NCBI GenBank assembly: GCA_038851035.1
Contig: JAWCLH010000007.1
Span: 45,820-109,819 of the forward strand
Direction: 5' to 3'
Source of the DNA: Thermoplasmata archaeon
GTDB lineage: Archaea > Thermoplasmatota > DTKX01 > VGTL01
Length of the DNA stretch: 64,000 nucleotides
This document shows, in pieces, positions 26,582-35,156 of the stretch. Each line of letters starts with the position of its first letter. Within the stretch, counting starts at the first letter, position 1. The notes under the pieces were generated by a model. It ran no database searches. It was not told the DNA's origin and saw only the letters and a list, made by a program, of their open reading frames with translations. The position numbers and the translations under genes were made by a program.

Positions 26582-27802
26582 TCAGCTCTGGATTCCCGTC
26601 ACGGCCTCCTCTGCGTCTACAAGCCCGTGGCCGAAGTAAATATTTGGCTGCGTTTCACCGAGTTTGTCCGCCGTATCCTGGAGGCAGTTCTGAACCTCGT
26701 CGGGGTCCCACTTATCATTATTGTCACTACTGTCATATTCATCAGGAATTGTCGTCGCAAGCACCAGAGCCGCAGTGCCGCTCACGTGCGGGCACGCCAT
26801 GCTGGTGCCGCTGAGGGTCTTGTAGGTGTCGCCCTTGTAGGTGGAGTAGATGTCCACGCCCGGCGCGACGAGGTCAAGTGCGTCGCCGTAATTGGACCAG
26901 TCAGGCCTGTAGAGACTCCCGTCATTATTTTGACCCACGGCTCCGACTGCGATTACAGACTCATACGCCGCGGGATAAAGGATGCTTCCTCCATCGTTCC
27001 CCGCCGCCGCCACCAGAACGATTCCAGCGCTCTTTGCGGCGTCGCAGGCGGCCTTGAGGGCGGACGAATCTGTCGAGCCCCCGAGGCTCATAGATATTAC
27101 CTGAATGCCGTTATTAATGCACCACTGAATTCCTTTTATAATGTCGGAGTAGAAACCGTTCCCCTGACTGTTCAGGACCTTGACCGCGTAAATCGAGGCC
27201 GAGTGGGCAACACCAACGACGCCGATTTTATTCTTCACGGCCGCGATTATTCCCGCGCAGTGGGTCCCGTGGCCGTTGTCGTCCTCGTAGCTCTTCCTCG
27301 AGTTGATGATGTTCACCCCTCCCTTGATATTGTCCTTCAGGTCGGGGTGATCGCGGTCGATTCCCGTGTCCAGAATCGCGACCTTGACGCCGGAGCCAGT
27401 TGAATTGCTCCAGGCCAAATCCGCGTCTATTCTGTCAACGCCCCATGGTGTCGTTTCATTGGGCTGGGGGGGCGGCTGGGGCTTTTCATTGCCCTTCGCC
27501 TCGTCCTTTGCGTCCCCGCATATCGAGGCCTCCGCGTCCTCCTCCACAGCCTTGATTTTGTCGCTCTTCTTCAGCGCCTTAATGTCGTCCTTCCCCATCT
27601 TCGCGACCGCGGCCGGGATGATTGTGAGGGTGTCGAGCACCTCTCCATTGTTGTCCTCGATGAGCTTCCTGTCCACCTTCTCCTTGAAGAGGACAATCAC
27701 CCTCGCCTTCTCCTCGTCCCTCGCGCCCGCGAGCCCCGCGAGCCCGGACGCGACAATCAGAAACGCTGCTCCCAGACAGACAAATGCGCGCACTCCGTTC
27801 AT
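26582..27802 (-). CDS. Subtilisin-like serine protease (S8), secreted
   Basis: 406 residues from the ATG at 27802, chosen because it is followed directly by a good signal peptide (VRAFVCLGAAFLIVASGLAG) and preceded by a purine-rich GAGGCAGGGGAGGGA. An inhibitor_I9-type propeptide lies at about 28-85. The catalytic domain has LDTGID (Asp), NGHGTHCAG (His), AAGNDGG (oxyanion Asn) and SGTSMACPHVSGTAALV (Ser): all four functional residues. The length and single-domain architecture resemble bacterial subtilisins. It is exported, matures by removing its propeptide, and could process the neighbouring surface proteins (inference). The TATA-like AAATCTTAAATG upstream implies its own transcript. Confidence 0.95.
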   Translation of the reverse strand: MNGVRAFVCLGAAFLIVASGLAGLAGARDEEKARVIVLFKEKVDRKLIEDNNGEVLDTLTIIPAAVAKMGKDDIKALKKSDKIKAVEEDAEASICGDAKDEAKGNEKPQPPPQPNETTPWGVDRIDADLAWSNSTGSGVKVAILDTGIDRDHPDLKDNIKGGVNIINSRKSYEDDNGHGTHCAGIIAAVKNKIGVVGVAHSASIYAVKVLNSQGNGFYSDIIKGIQWCINNGIQVISMSLGGSTDSSALKAACDAAKSAGIVLVAAAGNDGGSILYPAAYESVIAVGAVGQNNDGSLYRPDWSNYGDALDLVAPGVDIYSTYKGDTYKTLSGTSMACPHVSGTAALVLATTIPDEYDSSDNNDKWDPDEVQNCLQDTADKLGETQPNIYFGHGLVDAEEAVTGIQS

Positions 27803-27897
27803 CCCTAATCCCTCCCCTGCCTCATGCAGAAACCCGGGTCTGCACAGCTCCATCCGTTTCCCCGCATTTAAGATTTATTGTTGGGCCCCGGGCGAGG

Positions 27898-28647
27898 TCA
27901 GGCGTAGCCATCGGTGCGCGGAACCTGCGCTCCCAGCAGCTCCTCGACGAACTCAGCCTCGGGCGGCGCCCCCCGGATTTCGGTCCTCCCGTTCACGACT
28001 GTCCTGGGCGTTGAGTCCACTCGGTACATTTCGGCTATCTCGGGGAAATCCGTGATGCTGAAGACCTCCGTGTGGACGAAATCGCTCCCGACCGCCAGCC
28101 TGAGCGCGAGGGAGGAGAGGCGCGCGCATAGGGGCGAGGCGCTGTTCACGAAGACCCTAAGCCTCAAAGGCCTTTTTATCGCTCCAAGGCGCTCCTGCGC
28201 GGCCGGGGAGAGGCCCGGTAGCCCCGAGGATGCGGCATCTATGGCCTCGGCGAGCGCCTGAAATGAGTAGCCGGAGGGGACTCCATAAAAACGCATGGTC
28301 CCCCTGTTCCTCCCCGCAATGAGCGTCGCAGGAAAAAGGGAGACCCCGAGCTCTTTGCACTTCGCGGCATCGCTGGTCTCGTCGTAGACCCTGAGCATTA
28401 TCATCGAGTTGGCCGAGGCGAGCTCCTGCCAGAGCTTCACGCCCTCCAGAGACGCCGAGGGGCACTTGGTGCTTCCGAAGAAAAAGAGACCGACGGGCTC
28501 GGTGATTGAGGAGACGGAGTGTAGAGCCCTCCTGAGGAGATAGCTCGACACGGGCGGCCGCGGGCCCGTCCGGCGCGCCCGGGCGGGCTTTCTGGCACGG
28601 GGACCCGGGTGCGCCCCTCCTCCCCTCTCGCTTCTGCGGAAGCCCAT
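27898..28647 (-). CDS. Protein disulfide oxidoreductase-like protein with degenerate active sites
   Basis: 249 residues. Two thioredoxin folds are arranged in tandem, as in archaeal PDO/glutaredoxin-like proteins. The first has VGLFFFGSTKCPSASLEG and a cis-Pro loop GVSLFPATLIAG; the second has LRVFVNSASPLCARLSSLAL and VDSTPRTVVNG. Neither keeps CxxC: the first is C-P-S-A (only the first Cys) and the second is S-P-L-C (only the last Cys). Thiol-disulfide exchange by the usual mechanism is therefore unlikely; isomerase, chaperone or glutathionylation-type activity is possible. The basic N-terminal 30 residues may not be translated. It follows the secreted-protein block on the same strand. Confidence 0.8.
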   Translation of the reverse strand: MGFRRSERGGGAHPGPRARKPARARRTGPRPPVSSYLLRRALHSVSSITEPVGLFFFGSTKCPSASLEGVKLWQELASANSMIMLRVYDETSDAAKCKELGVSLFPATLIAGRNRGTMRFYGVPSGYSFQALAEAIDAASSGLPGLSPAAQERLGAIKRPLRLRVFVNSASPLCARLSSLALRLAVGSDFVHTEVFSITDFPEIAEMYRVDSTPRTVVNGRTEIRGAPPEAEFVEELLGAQVPRTDGYA

Positions 28648-28839
28648 GGCTAGGTCTATGCCCTAGGAACGGTTATTGTTTTCGCTCGGTGTGGAGCGCG
28701 TCGAGAACGGCATCATCCGTTTCGGAAACCCCAGCGCTCCGCTCAGCCCGAACGCCGGAAATGAGTCTTATCCGGTTCTGCGCGGGCGCCCGCAAGCTTT
28801 TATACCGCCGGAGCCGTTGCGAGGCCTTGGAGGGATGGG

Positions 28840-29631
28840 ATGGACTGGGGTCTCAGGAACCGCCTCAACCGCATCATCAGGCCGAAGGACGGGAGAACAG
28901 TTATGCTCGCTGTGGACCACGGTTATTTCATGGGACCAACGACGGGGCTCGAGGACTTCAGGAAGACGATAAACCCCCTCCTGCCCTACGCAGACACGGT
29001 CATGCTCACCCGCGGCGCCCTCCGCAACTACATCCCGCCCGAGTGCGAGACGCCGGTGGTCCTTCGGGTCTCTGGCGGCACGAGCATCCTGAGCAAGGAG
29101 CTCCTACACGAGGGGAGCATAGCGAACATAGAAGAGGCGATCAGGCTCAATGTCGCAGGAGTGGCTTTCTCGATACTCGTCGGCGCGGACTTCGAGCGCG
29201 ACACCCTCCTCGAGTTCTCGAGGTGGTGCGACGAGTGCGGGAAGTACGGAATTCCGATGGTAGCGGTGACGGCGGTCGGGAAGGAGATGGCTAGGGACGC
29301 GCGATACATGAGCCTCGCATCGCGCATCGCGGCGGAGCTCGGGGCCCACATCGTTAAGACCTACTACGTCGACGGCTTCGAGAAGGTCGTCGAGACGTGC
29401 CCGGTGCCCATTGTGATCGCTGGAGGCAAGAAGGTGCCCGAGCTCGATGCGCTCAAAATGACAGCGGCGGCGTTGGAGGCGGGCGCGGTCGGGGTCGACA
29501 TGGGCAGGAACATCTTTCAAGCCGATGACCCTGTGGCGATGATAAGGGCGGTCAGGGCGGTTGTGCATGAGAGGCACACGCCAGAGGAGGCCTACAGCCT
29601 GTACCAGGAGTTGATGAAGGGGGGGAAGTAG
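28840..29631 (+). CDS. LsrF-like class I (DhnA-family) aldolase
   Basis: 263 residues, a TIM barrel. TVMLAVDHGYFMGPTTGLED, TVMLTRGALRNYIPPE, VRDARYMSLASRIAAELGAH-type sequence (here ARDARYMSLASRIAAELGAH), IVKTYYVDGFEKVV with the Schiff-base Lys, IVIAGGKK and VGVDMGRNIFQ are close to E. coli LsrF, the thiolase that ends autoinducer-2 breakdown. In archaea members of this family include fructose-bisphosphate aldolase and 2-amino-3,7-dideoxyheptulosonate synthase, so the substrate here is open. No other lsr gene is present. The zinc dehydrogenase 90 nt downstream is likely cotranscribed, suggesting sugar or ketose metabolism. CTTTTATAC at 28796-28804 is the TATA box. Confidence 0.88.
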   Translation: MDWGLRNRLNRIIRPKDGRTVMLAVDHGYFMGPTTGLEDFRKTINPLLPYADTVMLTRGALRNYIPPECETPVVLRVSGGTSILSKELLHEGSIANIEEAIRLNVAGVAFSILVGADFERDTLLEFSRWCDECGKYGIPMVAVTAVGKEMARDARYMSLASRIAAELGAHIVKTYYVDGFEKVVETCPVPIVIAGGKKVPELDALKMTAAALEAGAVGVDMGRNIFQADDPVAMIRAVRAVVHERHTPEEAYSLYQELMKGGK

Positions 29632-29722
29632 TCCGTCTTTCGGTGGCCGGGAACGTGGGGCCCGATGGCGCCGGAGAACGGCTGACGGTAATAAAGAGCG
29701 AGGGCGGAGGCGGAGGGTTGGT

Positions 29723-30763
29723 ATGAATAAAAGAATGATGAAGGTCGCGGTATACTACAGGAACGACGACGTCCGTATTCAAGAGGTCCCGGTTCCGGAA
29801 ATCGGTCCCGGCGAGCTGCTGATGCGCATCGAGGCCAGCGGAATCTGTGGCTCGGATGTCATGGAGTGGTATCGGGTCCGGAAGGCTCCCCTCGTCCTTG
29901 GCCACGAGGTCGCCGGGGTGGTCGAGGAGGCGGGCGAGGGCGTGAGAGAATTCAAAAAAGGCGACAGAATCGTTGCGGCCCACCACGTCCCCTGCAACAC
30001 CTGCAAGTATTGCCTAAGGGGCCACCACTCCGTCTGCGACACTCTTCGCAGCACGAACTTCGACCCGGGTGGTTTCGCGCAATACGTCCGACTTCCTCGG
30101 ATAAATGTGGACCGGGGCGTTTTCCGACTCCCGGACGAGCTCTCCTTTGAGGAAGGGACCTTCGTCGAGCCATTGGCCTGCGTTCTGAGGGGCCAGAGAA
30201 TCGCTGGCCTTAGGCCGGGGGAGAGCCTCTTCGTAATAGGCTCGGGAATATCGGGGCTCCTCCACATCGCGGCAGCCAAGGCCCTAGGTGCGGGAAGAAT
30301 TCTCGCCACGGACATCAACCCCCAGCGCCTCCATTTCGCAAAAATGATGGGCGCGGACGAGGTCTTCTTATCCGAGGGGGAGCTCTCGGAGAAGTTGAAG
30401 AAGGCCAACGGGGGCCTCGGGGCCGACTTTGTTGCGGTCTGCACCGCCGCTGCGCCCGCGATTAGAAGCGCTTTCAAGTGCGCGGACAGGGGGGGCAGAA
30501 TTCTTTTCTTCGCGCCAGCGATGCCGGGCGAGACATTCCCCTTCCCCCTGTACGAGCTGTGGAGGGACGGGGTGAGCATCCACTTCTCCTACGCAGGCCC
30601 GCCGGCTGACATGATGGCGGCCCTCGAGCTCCTTCGCAGCCGGAGAATACTCGTCGGCGGGATGGTGACCCACCGCCTCCCCCTCTCCGAGACCGCGAGG
30701 GGCTTCGAGCTCGTGGCGAAGGCGCAGAGCTCTGTCAAGGTGATCATCCGGCCCCACGGATGA
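29723..30763 (+). CDS. Zinc-dependent alcohol/polyol dehydrogenase (MDR family)
   Basis: 346 residues, the normal length. Catalytic zinc ligands are visible as Cys in GICGSDVMEW, His/Glu in LGHEVAGVVEEAG and Glu in TFVEPLAC. The structural zinc site has four Cys in CNTCKYCLRGHHSVC. The Rossmann fold shows VIGSGISGLLHIAAAKALGA and an Asp in ATDINPQRL, which favours NAD over NADP. The sequence type resembles sorbitol/threonine dehydrogenases. It follows the LsrF-like aldolase on the same strand, so the pair could oxidise a polyol or hydroxy acid and then cleave the product (inference). Confidence 0.92.
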   Translation: MNKRMMKVAVYYRNDDVRIQEVPVPEIGPGELLMRIEASGICGSDVMEWYRVRKAPLVLGHEVAGVVEEAGEGVREFKKGDRIVAAHHVPCNTCKYCLRGHHSVCDTLRSTNFDPGGFAQYVRLPRINVDRGVFRLPDELSFEEGTFVEPLACVLRGQRIAGLRPGESLFVIGSGISGLLHIAAAKALGAGRILATDINPQRLHFAKMMGADEVFLSEGELSEKLKKANGGLGADFVAVCTAAAPAIRSAFKCADRGGRILFFAPAMPGETFPFPLYELWRDGVSIHFSYAGPPADMMAALELLRSRRILVGGMVTHRLPLSETARGFELVAKAQSSVKVIIRPHG

Positions 30764-30785
30764 GCCTAGGAGGCAGAGAGACGAG

Positions 30786-31772
30786 TCAGATAAGTCCGGC
30801 GAAAAACACCGCGCCCGTCGCCACCATGAGGCCGATGATACCACTCGCCTGCCAGGTATTGTATCTGCAAATATCCTTCATGTACCTCGTCGCTTCCTCG
30901 ATGGGCCTCGTGGCGCTCGCCCTGTACATCTTCCAGAGCCCGGTCACTGGTATGTAGTAGCCCAGCAAAACCACGGGCGTCATAAGGGCGAAGAAGATGG
31001 GCGTGGTCATTCCGGGGAGCGCGGATATCGACCCCGACCTGGTCTGCATGTGCCAGTAGAGGCCGGCGAAGACGACGATGATGCCCGCGAAAATGGAGAC
31101 GAGCGCGACCCTGAGGGATCTCCCCATCCCCCATCGCACTGGAGGCGTCATCACCCCTCCGGCTCTGTCCTCGAGGTAGTCGATCGCCTGGTTAGCGAAT
31201 GCGATTCCATAGTGAAGGATGCTGAAGCCCACAACAATTGTCAGTGGCGCGGGCGCGATTTCACCAGCTATTGCAAAGAGAACGAAGAGGCCCGGAATCA
31301 GGAAGGCGGAGAGGGTGAGGGAGACGGCGTGGAGCCATCCCCGCACCTTGAAATGCAGGGGCGGAATCGAGTAGCCCACGCCGAAGAATGTGCCCACTGC
31401 GACGAGAGCCGCCGGAAAAAGGCTCTCCATTATGATGCAGATGTGCGCAGTCAGGGCGAATGCCAGCGCGAGCTGCGTGACTATAATGGCGATGATGTTT
31501 CTGTCCCCCACCCTCTCCACGGCCTCCGGAATTTTGTTCTTGAAAATCGTGTAGCGCTTGTCTATCTCTCGGTCGGTGTAGGCGTTGGCGATGAAGCCAA
31601 CGAAGTAGAGCAGAACGAACACGAGGATTGCCTCAATGACCTCCGGCGCCAGAATTCGGCTCGGCGAGGACGCCCCTATAAAGTAGATGGTCAGAAGCCC
31701 GGGAATCTCGGCGGGCAGGTACTCCGCTCGACTCATGCGGAGGTACGCTACCGGCCACGAAAGGCTGCTCAT
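30786..31772 (-). CDS. UbiA-family prenyltransferase
   Basis: 328 residues from the ATG at 31772, preceded by GGTGGTCC at ribosome-binding distance; upstream in-frame codons overlap the promoter. Seven to nine hydrophobic spans are visible. The two Mg-diphosphate motifs are NAYTDREID (NxxxDxxxD, near residue 70) and DYLEDRAGG (DxxxD, near residue 185). The family transfers polyprenyl groups to aromatic or glycerol-phosphate acceptors; archaeal members include digeranylgeranylglyceryl-phosphate synthase and quinone-pathway enzymes. The sequence alone does not decide which. The gene converges on the dehydrogenase with 22 nt between stops. Confidence 0.9.
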   Translation of the reverse strand: MSSLSWPVAYLRMSRAEYLPAEIPGLLTIYFIGASSPSRILAPEVIEAILVFVLLYFVGFIANAYTDREIDKRYTIFKNKIPEAVERVGDRNIIAIIVTQLALAFALTAHICIIMESLFPAALVAVGTFFGVGYSIPPLHFKVRGWLHAVSLTLSAFLIPGLFVLFAIAGEIAPAPLTIVVGFSILHYGIAFANQAIDYLEDRAGGVMTPPVRWGMGRSLRVALVSIFAGIIVVFAGLYWHMQTRSGSISALPGMTTPIFFALMTPVVLLGYYIPVTGLWKMYRASATRPIEEATRYMKDICRYNTWQASGIIGLMVATGAVFFAGLI

Positions 31773-31824
31773 CTTCCCCGGACCACCGGCGCCCTTCAAT
31801 GTTGGGCGGACGTTGAAAGCCCTA

Positions 31825-31836
31825 CAAATATTTATC
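31825..31836 (-). promoter_or_regulatory. TATA box for the UbiA-family gene
   Basis: CGATAAATATTT on the minus strand lies about 52-64 nt before the ATG at 31772, leaving a short leader that contains GGTGGTCC. Confidence 0.5.
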
Positions 31837-31998
31837 GCTTTATGTCCAGTAAGTTCCAGCGTTAAGACCCTCATTTCCTGTGGAAACGGTAAGCCAATTG
31901 GCCGGCCTCTAGTTCAGAGGCTGCACACCATAATAGGCCGCATAATAGGCCGCCTCAACCTTATCTCATACAATCCAAACGCCGTGAAATTTCCCGCC

Positions 31999-32391
31999 TC
32001 ACTCTTCACTCCACGTTCGCGCTTGACCTGTGCTCTGGCCATTATAAGCTAAAACATCCAGCGTCTTCGCAGGTATTTCGAAGTCACGCTCTCGAGTTCT
32101 ATATGCAGCTTCAATCCCCCATTGGCCAGGCGGCTGGCCCCCAGATACGCGCTGAAACGGTCCAATGACTTCATCTCGTAGAGCTCTCCAATCTGGGCAT
32201 GAAAGACACCGGGTGAGGCGGAGGACAATGGCCCTCAGTTTGTGGGCTGCGCTCTCACTATTCGTCTTCTCGACCGACGCGAGCGCGATGACACGAGCGA
32301 GCTCCCAATCGCTGGAGTGGGCTTCCGGTCCATTCGGGGAACTTGCTTCCCGGAACAGCTCATTGATAAGGTTATATGGCACCCTGACCAC
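31999..32391 (-). CDS. Doubtful hypothetical protein in a gene-poor gap
   Basis: 130 residues from a GTG. The composition is soluble and mixed (ELARVIALASVEKTNSE, LRAIVLRLTRCLSCPDW) with no family, motif or good ribosome-binding site recognised. It is the only sizeable reading frame on this strand between UbiA and rtcB, and overlapping plus-strand frames are equally long, so it may be chance. The surrounding 31873-32578 otherwise shows a 12-bp tandem duplication of CATAATAGGCCG near 31930-31955, a hairpin at 32399-32420, and an AT-rich box CCTTTTATATCC-like at about 32460-32472 with no gene following. It could be the remains of an old gene. Confidence 0.25.
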   Translation of the reverse strand: MVRVPYNLINELFREASSPNGPEAHSSDWELARVIALASVEKTNSESAAHKLRAIVLRLTRCLSCPDWRALRDEVIGPFQRVSGGQPPGQWGIEAAYRTRERDFEIPAKTLDVLAYNGQSTGQARTWSEE

Positions 32392-32398
32392 TGGTTAG

Positions 32399-32420
32399 AA
32401 ACGGCTCTACGGCCGTTTTT
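32399..32420 (+). terminator. Intrinsic-terminator-like hairpin
   Basis: AAACGGC and GCCGTTT form a 7-bp stem with a 6-nt loop, followed by TTT on the plus strand. No plus-strand gene that it would serve is recognised upstream. Confidence 0.4.
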
Positions 32421-32578
32421 CATCAACATCCGCATAGTCGGGCCTAAAAAATAGGGTTCTCTTTTATATCCCCGGATGGGCCGACTAAATGCTGGCTCGG
32501 GCTATCTGGGCCCCGCATTGAAGCTCCTGGCACCAAATAAAATTAATACTTGGAGCCCCTAAGGATTCTTGAGACAAA

Positions 32579-34036
32579 ATGCCTGAGTGGCGCGGCCCGC
32601 TCGAGAGAGTGGATGAGTACCGCTGGAGAATTCCGAAGAGCTACAAGCCCGGGATGCGGACCTCCGGGGTCATCTACGCCAGCCCGGGCCTCATCGACAG
32701 CGTTCTTAGGGACGAGGCGCCAGAGCAGGTGGCCAATGTCGCCACTCTGCCGGGCATAGTCGGCGAGTCTCTGGCGATGCCCGACATCCACTGGGGCTAC
32801 GGGTTCCCCATCGGTGGCGTCGCCGCCACGGACGCGGAGGAGGGTGTAATATCGCCCGGCGGCGTGGGCTACGACATTAACTGCGGCGTCAGACTCCTTA
32901 GGACGGAGCTCGATGCGGGCGAAGTCAGGGGGAGGCTCGGGGAGCTCATTGACACGCTTTTCCACGAGGTACCGTCGGGTCTGGGCTCAAAGGGAAAGGT
33001 CAGGCTCGAGACGCGCGAGCTCGACGCCGTTCTCGAGGGCGGGGCGAGGTGGGCGGTCGAGAGGGGCTACGGCCGGCCCGAGGACCTCGAGAGTCTGGAG
33101 GAGGGGGGGAGGATGGAGGGCGCCGACCCTTCGAAGGTGAGCCAGCTCGCGAAGCAGAGGGGCGCGCCGCAGCTTGGGACCCTCGGCGCGGGGAACCACT
33201 TTCTCGAGATTCAGAGGGTTGATGAGATCTACAACGAGCGCGCCGCGCGGGCGCTGGGAATCGATGAAAAGGACCAGATAATGGTGATGATTCACACGGG
33301 CTCGCGCGGCTGCGGCTACCAGATATGCGACGACTACCTGAGGGTGATGCACCGCGCCTACAGAAAATACGGCATCCAGCTTCCCGACGAGCAGCTCGCG
33401 TGTGCGCCGATGGGCTCCCCCGAGGCCTCCGACTACCTCAGGGCGATGGCCTGCGCCGCCAACTACGCATGGGCGAACCGCCAGCTAATCACGCACTGGG
33501 TCAGGGAGGCCTTTACAAAGGTTCTGGGGAAGAGAGAAGACGAGCTCGGGCTGGAGGTCGTGTACGACATCGCCCACAACATCGCTAAACTCGAGGAGCA
33601 CGAGGTAGAGGGGAGGAGGAGGAGGCTCGTGGTCCACAGGAAGGGTGCCACGAGGGCCTTTGGGCCCGGGACAGAGGCGCTGGGGCCGAGGTTCCGCTCG
33701 CTGGGCCAGCCGGTCCTGATTCCGGGCAGCATGGGCTCGGAGAGCTATGTGCTCCTCGGCACGGAGAGGGCGATGCGCGAGACATTCGGGAGTGCGTGCC
33801 ATGGCGCGGGGCGCGTGATGTCGCGCAACGCGGCCATAAAACGCTTCCGCGACAGGGAGATTATCGAGGCGCTCAGGGGCGCTGGCATCTACGCGCGCGG
33901 GGCGAGCGACACGGTGATGTCCGAGGAGGCGCCCGCGGCCTACAAGGACGTCTCAAGTGTCGTTGAGACTTGCCACGGTGCGGGAATAGCTAGGAAGGTC
34001 GCGAGGCTGAGACCGCTCGGGGTAATGAAGGGCTAG
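32579..34036 (+). CDS. rtcB: RNA-splicing ligase RtcB
   Basis: 485 residues, the standard archaeal length without an intein. [14 protein letters not shown] contains the metal-binding Asp and Cys; [21 protein letters not shown] and [10 protein letters not shown] supply further metal ligands; [12 protein letters not shown] contains the histidine that becomes guanylated. RtcB joins 2',3'-cyclic phosphate and 5'-OH ends, chiefly in tRNA intron splicing. It is preceded by AATAAAATTAATACTT at 32536-32551 as a TATA element. No archease gene lies nearby, so the usual activator must be elsewhere or absent. It appears to be a single-gene transcript. Confidence 0.97.
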   Translation: MPEWRGPLERVDEYRWRIPKSYKPGMRTSGVIYASPGLIDSVLRDEAPEQVANVATLPGIVGESLAMPDIHWGYGFPIGGVAATDAEEGVISPGGVGYDINCGVRLLRTELDAGEVRGRLGELIDTLFHEVPSGLGSKGKVRLETRELDAVLEGGARWAVERGYGRPEDLESLEEGGRMEGADPSKVSQLAKQRGAPQLGTLGAGNHFLEIQRVDEIYNERAARALGIDEKDQIMVMIHTGSRGCGYQICDDYLRVMHRAYRKYGIQLPDEQLACAPMGSPEASDYLRAMACAANYAWANRQLITHWVREAFTKVLGKREDELGLEVVYDIAHNIAKLEEHEVEGRRRRLVVHRKGATRAFGPGTEALGPRFRSLGQPVLIPGSMGSESYVLLGTERAMRETFGSACHGAGRVMSRNAAIKRFRDREIIEALRGAGIYARGASDTVMSEEAPAAYKDVSSVVETCHGAGIARKVARLRPLGVMKG

Positions 34037-34189
34037 GTGGTTCCGCTCGTCGGTCCGCGCTCCCAGAGCCCGCGCCACGACGCGCTCGGGGAGCTCTAGG
34101 GCGGGCTCGGCGTCTCCCCACCGCGAGGGCGCCTTTTCCGTGAAAAGTCAGGATGGACAGGGCGGAGAGCTCCACCGGTGCGGATGCCC

Positions 34190-34898
34190 TCACGAGCCGG
34201 TGGCGCTGGCATTATCGGTGGCAAGACGCGACCAGAACTCCAGCGCCCGCTTTTTGAAGGGCAGGACCTCGACCTCGCCCGAGGGAACCTTGAGGGTGCT
34301 CCTCTCGTTCATTGTGACCAGAACCCCCCGTGAGAGGCCCAAGGAGCTCATCACCTCCCCCAGTCCCTCGAGCTCCCTCGATCCCGTCGCGGGGCGGGAG
34401 AGGCCGAGCGAGACCGGATTCCTCAGATTCCCGCGCGTCCGCCTGATCCTGAGGGGTCCGGGGACGGAGGCGAGGGTTAAGGCGGCGACAGCCTCGAGCT
34501 TCTCCACGCTCGATACGCCGTACCTGCTCGCGATGTCGTGGTGGAGGATGTCCGTGAGAATTCCGTGGACCGCCCTGCGCCTGAGGTCGGGCTCGAGGAT
34601 GCCTATCGCCTGTGGAAAGGCGGTGGAAGAGATGAACTCGGAGGCGAGGGCCGAGGCCGCCTCGGCGTCGCGCGCGACATCGACGCCCCTAAACCTCGCG
34701 TATTCCGCGAGGTCCGGTGGAAGGACCTCGATGTCCATGTGCCGGCCCGTGAGCAGGCTGGCGAGCTCTCCGGAGAGGATTTTTGAGGAGGAGCCGGAGA
34801 CGAGAATTCTGGTCCCGTCCCTCCTCTCGTGCCGCAGGGCCTCTCTGGCTCCCCGATATAGCACGGCCGGGAGACTCCAGCGAAAGGCCTCCCGTCCT
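34190..34898 (-). pseudogene. Decayed AAA_14/DUF4143-type ATPase
   Basis: The minus strand reads REAFRWSLPAVLYRGAREAL, then TRILVSGSSSKILSGELASLLTGRH, IEVLPPDLAEYARFRGV, and ends LVTMNERSTL...VLPFKKRALEFW. These match consecutive landmarks of the archaeal/bacterial ATPases with an AAA_14 core and DUF4143 tail, including the VTGSSSKLLS segment. The Walker A and B part is missing: a stop (TGA) lies just upstream at about 34899-34901. The middle of the DUF4143 domain is also much shortened, so the whole is about half the usual 400 residues. The gene has lost its N-terminus and carries an internal deletion; it is almost surely nonfunctional. Such ATPases are common, mobile and often found as relics. 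Confidence 0.65.
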
Positions 34899-35156
34899 CA
34901 GAAGTTTTAGGGCTGGAGACTCTCCTTCAGGGGGCTGTCATCGACATCCATTGTCACTCCTCTGAATTTTACGCTCCCACGGCGACACTGATTCTAATAA
35001 CGGCCGAAGGGCCCGGATATATCGGACTGAGGCTCTGAGGGTCCGGCCACACTAGCCCGGCCGGAAGACATTCCCTAATGACACGCGCCCCACGCTCCAC
35101 CATCAGGCAGCCCGCGGGCGCCAAATTTCCCGACCGCTCTGCTCCTCTTCCAACCT

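Noticed and set aside
26519..27403. Open plus-strand frame of 294 codons opposite the subtilisin-like protease
   Set aside because: The minus strand encodes a complete protease with all catalytic motifs; the opposite frame has no motif and arises from GC-rich codon structure.
34190..34864. Intact small gene at the AAA_14/DUF4143 relic
   Set aside because: Only the GSSSKILS region and tail of a much longer family remain, with no nucleotide-binding motifs and a non-ATG start; a decayed gene explains it better.
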